18,086 nt of DNA from positions 1 to 18,086 of the forward strand of contig DLXG01000168.1 in NCBI GenBank assembly GCA_003448875.1, read 5' to 3'. This DNA is from Anaerolineaceae bacterium (GTDB lineage: Bacteria > Chloroflexota > Anaerolineae > Anaerolineales > Anaerolineaceae). Every line of letters starts with the position of its first letter. Position 1 is the first letter of the stretch. Positions 8,637 through 13,238 of this stretch are shown here, piece after piece. The notes under the pieces are model-generated. The model saw only the letters and a program-made list of their open reading frames with translations. It ran no database searches and was not told where the DNA came from. The translations under genes and the position numbers were made by a program.

Positions 8637-9293
8637 TCAGCCGGCGTTTTTACGACGGTGGAGGGTTTCCAGCGCGTAGAGTTGCAGGTTCAACACAGCG
8701 GCTAACTCGCTGAATGGGTCGGGTGTGCCTTCTTTTGCCGGGGTCAGGCTGATTGACCCCAGTAAGCCGATTAAGAAGGCGATGATTCGCCGCAGGATTG
8801 CTTCACCCTGACCGGGTTGCAGGTAAGGCAGGGCATTTTCTATTAATTCTGCGGCGGTGTTGAGCGAGGATTGCAGAGAACGGGTCAGCTCGCTCACGCT
8901 GCCCGGTTCAAGCATTTCTGCAAGACGATGCGGATGCAGGCTGAGCAGGCGGAGCAGCGTGGATTGCCCGCCGGAGGCGGGCTGGCGGCGCAGACTGCGT
9001 TCGACCAGACGGGTGAAGGCCAGCGTCATCAGCGGCGGGGTGGAGCCGCGCAAATCGGCGCATACATCGCTCAGCCAGCGGTTGAGGGCTTCAACGGTCA
9101 GGGCGAGGAACAGGTGCTCTTTGGTTTCAAAGTAAAGAAAGAGTGTCCCTTTGGCAACGCCGGCCCGCTCGGCTACCTGCTGCATCAGGATGTGGTCGTA
9201 AGAGGCGTTTTGGAACAATTGGCCCGCGGCTTGCAGGATGACGGTACGGCGGGCATCTTTCTGGGAAGGGGAAACGGCACGGGTACGCGGCAT
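8637..9293 (-). CDS. TetR/AcrR-family transcriptional regulator
   Basis: The 218-residue product has a TetR-type N-terminal DNA-binding domain: AAGQLFQNASYDHILMQQVA (about residues 22-41), then AERAGVAKGTLFLYFETKEH with the recognition helix near residues 47-55. The rest is a helical ligand-binding/dimerisation domain without a recognisable ligand signature, so its effector and targets are unknown. ATG at 9291-9293 is taken as the start because the TetR domain begins a few residues later; AAAGG at 9304-9308 (reverse strand) is a modest ribosome-binding site about ten bases upstream. It is convergent with nuoN and divergent from the tRNA-Arg gene. A 10-bp palindrome AAAGGCCTTT at 9299-9308 in its leader could be part of an operator, but this is inference. 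No neighbouring efflux pump or enzyme suggests what it controls. Confidence 0.9.
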   Translation of the reverse strand: MPRTRAVSPSQKDARRTVILQAAGQLFQNASYDHILMQQVAERAGVAKGTLFLYFETKEHLFLALTVEALNRWLSDVCADLRGSTPPLMTLAFTRLVERSLRRQPASGGQSTLLRLLSLHPHRLAEMLEPGSVSELTRSLQSSLNTAAELIENALPYLQPGQGEAILRRIIAFLIGLLGSISLTPAKEGTPDPFSELAAVLNLQLYALETLHRRKNAG

Positions 9294-9332
9294 AGATGAA
9301 AGGCCTTTACTCTGCGAAGTGACTGCGGGTCA

Positions 9333-9361
9333 ATTATAGGCGGGGTAAAAAAGCCTGTCAA
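9333..9361 (-). promoter_or_regulatory. Consensus sigma70-type promoter for the TetR-family gene
   Basis: On the reverse strand TTGACA (9356-9361) is followed by a 17-base spacer and TATAAT (9333-9338). Both hexamers match the consensus perfectly and the spacing is optimal. The expected transcript would start near 9326, giving a leader of roughly 30 bases before the regulator's ATG at 9293. Promoter activity is inferred from sequence only. Confidence 0.75.
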
Positions 9362-9385
9362 GCGCGGCACAAATTGCGGTATAAT
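9355..9385 (+). promoter_or_regulatory. Probable promoter of tRNA-Arg, overlapping the divergent TetR promoter
   Basis: A perfect -10 hexamer TATAAT lies at 9380-9385, ten bases before the mature tRNA 5' end. The best -35 candidate is CTGTCA at 9355-9360 (four of six consensus positions, spacer of 19), which overlaps the -35 of the opposite-strand TetR promoter. The -10 is convincing; the -35 is weak. Confidence 0.6.
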
Positions 9386-9395
9386 AGGCGCAACT

Positions 9396-9468
9396 GCCCC
9401 CGTAGCTCAATGGACAGAGTGACAGACTTCGAATCTGGAGGTTCAGGGTTCGAATCCCTGCGGGGGCG
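9396..9468 (+). tRNA. tRNA-Arg (anticodon TCG)
   Basis: The 73-base sequence folds as a full cloverleaf. The acceptor GCCCCCG (9396-9402) pairs with CGGGGGC (9461-9467), with discriminator G at 9468. The D arm is GCTC/GAGT around AATGGACA. The anticodon loop CTTCGAA (9427-9433) carries TCG at 9429-9431, which reads CGN arginine codons. The T arm is CAGGG/CCCTG around TTCGAAT. The D-loop A expected at position 20 of arginine tRNAs is present. One oddity is an A-G mismatch at the top of the anticodon stem (positions 27-43). CCA is not encoded. The gene marks the boundary between the GC-rich nuo half and the AT-richer accessory half, and tRNA 3' ends are common integration sites. Confidence 0.95.
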
Positions 9469-9589
9469 CTGGCAAAGTGTCGGGTGAGGTTCAGGGTCCC
9501 CGGAAGGGGATGATATTCGAATCCCTGCGCTCCCAAGGGAGTGCTGCGCAAGGGGCGCTGAACAGGATCGGGCGAGGTTCAGGGGGGCG
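9438..9589 (+). repeat. Tandem degenerate copies of the tRNA-Arg 3' end with two hairpin insertions
   Basis: The tRNA 3' portion (9438-9471: GAGGTTCAGGG, then TTCGAATCCCTGCG, then GGGGCGCTG) recurs at 9486-9560 in the same order. In that copy the three blocks are separated by 19 extra bases (9497-9515, containing the hairpin TCCCC-GGAA-GGGGA at 9497-9510) and 22 extra bases (9530-9551, containing CTCCC-AA-GGGAG). A third, shortened copy begins at 9574 (GAGGTTCAGGG then GGGCG). Linkers between copies are also related: GTGTCGGGT before copy 2 and GGATCGGGC before copy 3. The downstream copies lack the acceptor 5' strand, D arm and anticodon arm, so they cannot be tRNAs. They look like attachment-site duplications or slippage products; the mechanism is inference. 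Confidence 0.85.
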
Positions 9590-9729
9590 AATTGACCAAA
9601 ACACTAATCGGATAATTTGTAATCGTTGAGGGATTATAATAGCGGCTGAACATCTTAGCCGTCCTGATGAAAAATAATCAAGTTTACCAAGTTCATGCAG
9701 AAAACACCAGTACGGATCAAGCGGGAAAA

Positions 9730-9743
9730 CAGGGCTTTCACAA
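9730..9743. repeat. Left terminal inverted repeat of the insertion sequence
   Basis: CAGGGCTTTCACAA pairs with the right-end repeat with a single mismatch. The transposase stop codon (TGA on the reverse strand, 9738-9740) lies inside this repeat, so the coding region runs right into the element terminus. Confidence 0.85.
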
Positions 9744-10940
9744 GAAAGGATTAGTAGACTTAACAATCAAGTGCAGCGCATACTTTGGGTGAGCAGAAAG
9801 GAAACGGCGGGCTTTGGCGATATTTGCCCAACCATGGCGCAGACAAAGTCCAATCAGGAGATTGTTGAGGATGGCCATATAATGACCGGCAGCACCAACC
9901 GTCAGACGGGTATGGTCTTCATGCAAGGTAACATCTCGGCGGTAATGGAGGCCGCTCTCGATGCCCCAGTACTGGCGGGTCAAAGCCAGCAATTTTTTGG
10001 GCGAAGCCTTTTGAGGGGTTAGACTGGTCAAGCCATACACAATCTGACGGGTACGGCGTCGCCCGTTCTCGTGCCAGACCTCCCTCTCCAAACGAAAGAC
10101 TTGACCAAGCGAGGGCCAATCCAAATAGTCGTTCAGGTCGGTACTCACCAGGATCGTCCGCTTTTCAATCCGTCCATGCCTTTTACGCACCTCCGAGGCC
10201 ATCCGACAATGTTTGGATAAGGGCGCTCCCTGTTTGAGGTTACCAACTTCATGCATAAACAGCCTTTGGATTGCCCACTCCGTCCGTGCTTGATTGCCCT
10301 TGACGGTCCACAAATAGTCTCTGCCGCTTTCCACAATCTGGGCAGATGTCTCTCGCTGGGCGTGCATCGCATCCCCAATTACAATTGCCCCGCTCAAGTG
10401 GACTTGTTTGAGAACTTTGGGAGCAACCACAATCTCATTTTCCTTGCGGTCTACTTCAGCCTGTACCAGTACCAGCCCTTGCCCGCCTACATAAATGCTC
10501 AACAAGTGGACACCCCGGATTTCCCCGTGCGGAATGCTGCCTTTGAGACTCTTCCCATCCATACTGAAGACCATCTCTCCGCCTTGTATCAGGTGCTTCT
10601 GATGATACGCGCTGATCAAACCCTCGAAATCTTCAGGCTGGATTGTCTCTTGGAGTACCCGCCGATACGTCATATGACTGGGCGATTTCTTCTTCAGGAT
10701 CTTCATCTCAATCAGCTGTTCGACACGGTTGGCTACCCAATCCGCCATCCCGCTCGGTTTATCTTCGCCACCCAGCTTGGTCAGCATCATCAAAAGCAGC
10801 AGCAGCGCCAGCGGATACTGCTTCCCCTTTGCCTTGCGGCTATCGCTCACCCGCTCAAAGTAGGCATATAAGCTGTCTATGTCATAGACCAAGCCGTTCT
10901 CATTGACATCTTGCGTAGGCGCGAGCGTGATATAATCCAT
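9738..10940 (-). CDS. ISAs1-family transposase (DDE type)
   Basis: This 400-residue protein would catalyse cut-and-paste movement of the element. The arrangement is that of the ISAs1 (IS4-like RNase H fold) group: an N-terminal all-helical region with VSDSRKAKGKQYPLALLLLL (about 31-50), then the catalytic core. Candidate DDE residues are Asp128 (FSMDGKSLKG), Asp190 (AIVIGDAMHAQ) and Glu341 (DVTLHEDHTR). Family stretches GRDYLWTVKGNQ (206-217), RKRHGRIEKRT (252-262) and QYWGIESGLHYRRDV (323-337) are all present. ATG at 10938-10940 follows a GGAG (reverse strand, 10950-10953). No frameshift or internal stop is seen, so it may be active. The gene reads toward the tRNA and its stop codon is inside the left terminal repeat. 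Confidence 0.93.
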   Translation of the reverse strand: MDYITLAPTQDVNENGLVYDIDSLYAYFERVSDSRKAKGKQYPLALLLLLMMLTKLGGEDKPSGMADWVANRVEQLIEMKILKKKSPSHMTYRRVLQETIQPEDFEGLISAYHQKHLIQGGEMVFSMDGKSLKGSIPHGEIRGVHLLSIYVGGQGLVLVQAEVDRKENEIVVAPKVLKQVHLSGAIVIGDAMHAQRETSAQIVESGRDYLWTVKGNQARTEWAIQRLFMHEVGNLKQGAPLSKHCRMASEVRKRHGRIEKRTILVSTDLNDYLDWPSLGQVFRLEREVWHENGRRRTRQIVYGLTSLTPQKASPKKLLALTRQYWGIESGLHYRRDVTLHEDHTRLTVGAAGHYMAILNNLLIGLCLRHGWANIAKARRFLSAHPKYALHLIVKSTNPFL

Positions 10941-11016
10941 TCAGGTCTTCTCCGGTTCTTTGTGTTTTGGTGAACAAAAGTATACCGATGAAGACCTTTT
11001 ATTTTGTCAAGCTACT

Positions 11017-11030
11017 TTGTGAAAACCCTG
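11017..11030. repeat. Right terminal inverted repeat of the insertion sequence
   Basis: TTGTGAAAACCCTG is the reverse complement of the left end with one mismatch (T for C in the sixth position of the repeat). It lies about 75 bases upstream of the transposase start, leaving room for the transposase promoter. Confidence 0.85.
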
Positions 11031-11041
11031 AGGCGGGAAAA

Positions 11042-11474
11042 GGAGAGTGATGTTCAATAACTATATAAGATTTCATAGAACGATGACAGTAGGTATCAGG
11101 CTAGCGGGTACATAAAGTTAACCGAAAAGATCTTGCAGCGGATAAGTGCGTGGTTAGTGAGTAGTAAGCAGGTTCTGATGATACAGAAATAATTTTCTTT
11201 CTGTATCAAAGCGGGCGAGGGTGACAGAGGATGTAAATGAAGTCACCTGCTCTTATTTTTGTTGTTCTCGAAATTGCATGGATTTACTTAATAAAATCAA
11301 GGGTTGGCTGTAAGGATGTTAGAATTTAGATGGTGTTGGAAAATTGGACTGAACGATGGCAATTGAAGCAAACAAAGCATCAGTAACAATTTTGAGTCAC
11401 TTACCGACTAGTAACCATCGTTCCCTAAGACGTAAGGCAACGAAGGCCGAATACCATTTTCACAGTCTCTTAAT
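11042..11474. other. Non-coding stretch with no recognisable gene
   Basis: No convincing coding frame, RNA gene or known repeat is seen in these ~430 AT-rich bases on either strand. The only structure noted is the strong hairpin at 11179-11208 and a weak GGTGAC/GTCACC pair around 11220-11246. The sequence probably consists of decayed mobile or intergenic DNA between the insertion sequence and the transposase relic. Confidence 0.6.
11179..11208. repeat. 11-bp perfect inverted repeat (hairpin)
   Basis: TGATACAGAAA (11179-11189) and TTTCTGTATCA (11198-11208) are exact reverse complements separated by an 8-base AT-rich loop. No gene is close enough to assign a role. A relic end of a mobile element or a weak terminator are both possible; no proper T-run follows on the + strand. 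Confidence 0.6.
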
Positions 11475-12014
11475 TCACAACCGATTTTCCAAATCACGGA
11501 AGGTCTGATTTATTTTCATGCGGCGTTGAGTGCAGAGATTGAGGTGGATAATAAAGTTGATATCTTCTTTGATCAGGCTAACCAGCAGTCCTAGTTAACT
11601 GAACTCACAATCTAACACCACAGGCTGCTAGCCCAGCAGGTCTTTCACTCCGGTCAAGACATCCAAATGATGGGGTTTGTGTGAATTAAAACCTCCTGCC
11701 ATGGTCTTTGATGATCGAGTTCCCGAAATGTAAGGCATCGTCTAAGGTGTCCCCAACAACAACTCCCGAATCGTTCTGACCTTTTCGACTTTGAGCGTTG
11801 CCAAATATTCTGTCTCCCATTTCTGTGGACGTTCTATCCTAATGGGCGGACAGATCACACACTTGGCTTTATCTGAAAACAGACTCTAGAATATATTACT
11901 CAGAGAAACCTCTTGCATATCATAGAAACGCTAAAGCTGCACATTTTGGCGGCCATCTTGCTTAACCCTAGTCAACACACTGCCAGTACCCCATCGCCGA
12001 ATTTCATCGCTCAT
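11475..12014 (-). pseudogene. Decayed transposase-like gene with five in-frame stops
   Basis: One reverse-strand frame from ATG at 12012-12014 to TGA at 11475-11477 (180 codons) reads as protein-like sequence interrupted by stops at 11931-11933, 11886-11888, 11742-11744, 11628-11630 and 11595-11597. Recognisable parts are MSDEIRRWGTGSVL at the start, RPQKWETEYLATLKVEKVRT in the middle and QPVVLDCEF plus KEDINFIIHLN near the end. The VLD-x-EF then FIIHLN pattern is like the second catalytic Asp region of IS4-type DDE transposases (usually VLDREF followed by F-V-I-R). A neighbouring frame is also open around 11690-11760, so a frameshift may have occurred too. The family cannot be named. The transposase assignment is inference from this short motif, while the multiple stops are directly visible. 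Confidence 0.5.
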
Positions 12015-12164
12015 TGGGTGCTTATGTTTTCTTTAAATAATTTTTGTATAAAGGGACTAATATATTTAGATATATGGAGTCTCCTACTGAATTGGGTTGT
12101 TGCCAATTTAGGGTGCCGGTTTTGAGCCTCCTTTGATACTCTGTGTCCAAACTCATATCCGAAG

Positions 12165-12185
12165 TTCATGGTTGTTATCCATGAA
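12165..12185. repeat. 7-bp inverted repeat downstream of the DprA-like gene
   Basis: TTCATGG (12165-12171) and CCATGAA (12179-12185) are exact reverse complements around a 7-base loop, about 75-95 bases beyond the stop codon of the DprA-like gene. On the + strand it is followed by TTTTAATCTTT, on the - strand by no T-run, so it is a poor terminator for the - strand operon. Function unknown. The remaining sequence between 12015 and 12257 shows no gene I can support. Confidence 0.4.
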
Positions 12186-12257
12186 TTTTAATCTTTATGT
12201 TATGAAGTTTTGCTAGTTCCTTTACTCCCTACCATGCTGCTTTCCGGATATGGAAAC

Positions 12258-13238
12258 TCAGAAAAGATTTGGCTGCATCGGCTCAGATTTTGTATTAGTA
12301 GAATGACTTTCTAGCCATTCTTTAAGATTTGGATTATTTTCTGGAAAAGGATGAGGAAATTTGAATGCTCCTTTTTTAAGCAGCAAGGAGTTGCCTTGAG
12401 GCATTTGTGGATAATTTAAAACAAATACAGGAATCCATTTTGACTTAAGTGCTTCTGTGGCGCCTGCCCATGTGCCGCCTTTTTCTGTGTCACTGGCAAC
12501 CACAATGGCATAATCAGCCAAAGTGTAAATCAACTTATTTCTACCCATAGCTGCACCTACTGAGAAGGGAGCGGATGGGGAATATGGGGTGACGAGGCAC
12601 AAATCACCTCGGCTTATCGCTGCCCTGTTTTGAGAATCGCGAATTGCTTTTTCGAGGCTATCCGCTAAAATTCCAACAGCAGTACCTCGCGCAGCCAGGG
12701 CTGAATTCATGCTAATCCTGTCGACACCTTTAGCGCCACCAGAATACAATACCATTCCAGATCGACCACAGGCGTTGCCCACAAATTCAGCACAGGCATG
12801 ACCAGCTTCATCTAGATGACGCGAACCCACCACTGCAATGCCAGGTTGTCCTAAAAGCGCTTTCTCACCAGCGTAAAATAGTAAGATTGGGGCAGAATCT
12901 TTCAATCGCTGTTTGTATCGAGTAGGATAATCTGCATCGGCTCTGGTTAACACATGAATTCCCATGGATGCTAAACGTTCCAGCTCGATTGCCAGAGCCC
13001 CTCCCCGTTGTAAAAGGTGTAAGATTCTTTTCGCTTCCTCTTCTGGAATTTCAAGAAGTCTTTTGAGTTCATCTGAGCTTATCTCCAATAAAGCTCCAGG
13101 ACGTATAGACAAGAATTGCAATTTTCTTGCTAACGAATTCCACTCTCTGAGCGTTAGCGGTGCATGCTTTATCGATGAGGATGTCGCAAGGTGTGAGCAA
13201 AGTAATAATATGGCTTGAGAATCAGGAGAAATTATCAT
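12258..13238 (-). CDS. DprA-like (SLOG/Rossmann-fold) protein, partner of the RecQ-PRTase fusion
   Basis: The 326-residue protein has the DprA/Smf Rossmann-like core: GIAVVGSRHLDEAGHA (133-148, the V-G-S-R turn), VLYSGGAKGVDRISMNSAL (163-181), GRNKLIYTLADYAIVVAS (232-249, the R-N-K equivalent of the DprA RNR element) and KGGTWAGATEAL (253-264). Residues 1-120 are a helical N-terminal region; the C-terminus lacks an obvious winged helix. Canonical DprA loads RecA on incoming single-stranded DNA, but divergent DprA-like proteins also act as antitoxins of phosphoribosyltransferase toxins (ShosTA type). The start is ATG 13236-13238, which forms an ATGA overlap with the recQ-like stop and has AAGGAA nine bases upstream (13248-13253). 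An upstream ATG at 13337 would overlap the neighbour by 103 bases and is rejected. The overlap implies stoichiometric, coupled expression with that neighbour. DprA-like identity is strong; the role as antitoxin or regulator is inference. Confidence 0.85.
   Translation of the reverse strand: MIISPDSQAILLLCSHLATSSSIKHAPLTLREWNSLARKLQFLSIRPGALLEISSDELKRLLEIPEEEAKRILHLLQRGGALAIELERLASMGIHVLTRADADYPTRYKQRLKDSAPILLFYAGEKALLGQPGIAVVGSRHLDEAGHACAEFVGNACGRSGMVLYSGGAKGVDRISMNSALAARGTAVGILADSLEKAIRDSQNRAAISRGDLCLVTPYSPSAPFSVGAAMGRNKLIYTLADYAIVVASDTEKGGTWAGATEALKSKWIPVFVLNYPQMPQGNSLLLKKGAFKFPHPFPENNPNLKEWLESHSTNTKSEPMQPNLF

Larger units (their letters stand above)
9730..11032 (-). mobile_element. ISAs1-family insertion sequence, apparently complete
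   Basis: The element is about 1.3 kb and contains one transposase gene reading on the reverse strand. Its ends are imperfect inverted repeats: CAGGGCTTTCACAA at 9730-9743 and TTGTGAAAACCCTG at 11017-11030, matching at 13 of 14 positions when one is reversed and complemented. The CAGGG terminus is typical of this family. A 9-bp direct repeat flanks the element. Intact ends, an uninterrupted gene and a still-recognisable target duplication suggest a fairly recent insertion. Exact outer limits are uncertain by two bases on the right side. It is inserted in the non-coding DNA between the tRNA repeats and the transposase relic and disrupts no recognisable gene. Confidence 0.88.
9721..11041. repeat. 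9-bp direct repeats flanking the insertion sequence (probable target-site duplication)
   Basis: GCGGGAAAA occurs at 9721-9729, directly left of the element, and again at 11033-11041, just right of it. ISAs1-family elements are known to produce target duplications of about 8-10 bp, so this fits. The right copy lies two bases (AG) beyond the inverted repeat, whereas the left copy abuts it. If an 11-bp duplication is assumed (AAGCGGGAAAA against AGGCGGGAAAA) there is one mismatch. Confidence 0.75.

Noticed and set aside
9330..9551. Reverse-strand reading frame across the tRNA containing AGIRTLNLQIRSLSLCPLSYGG-like sequence
   Set aside because: This is the antisense translation of a tRNA gene and its repeats; such spurious proteins are often annotated by mistake.
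9635..9640. TATAAT hexamer right of the tRNA repeats
   Set aside because: No -35 at suitable distance and no gene downstream on that strand before the insertion sequence.
11913..12125. 70-codon + strand reading frame
   Set aside because: No recognisable features and opposite to the transposase relic; looks like chance in AT-rich DNA.
12019..12170. About 50-codon reverse-strand frame starting MNFGYEFGHRVSKE
   Set aside because: No ribosome-binding site, no recognised motif, ends just before the transposase relic; not supportable as a gene.
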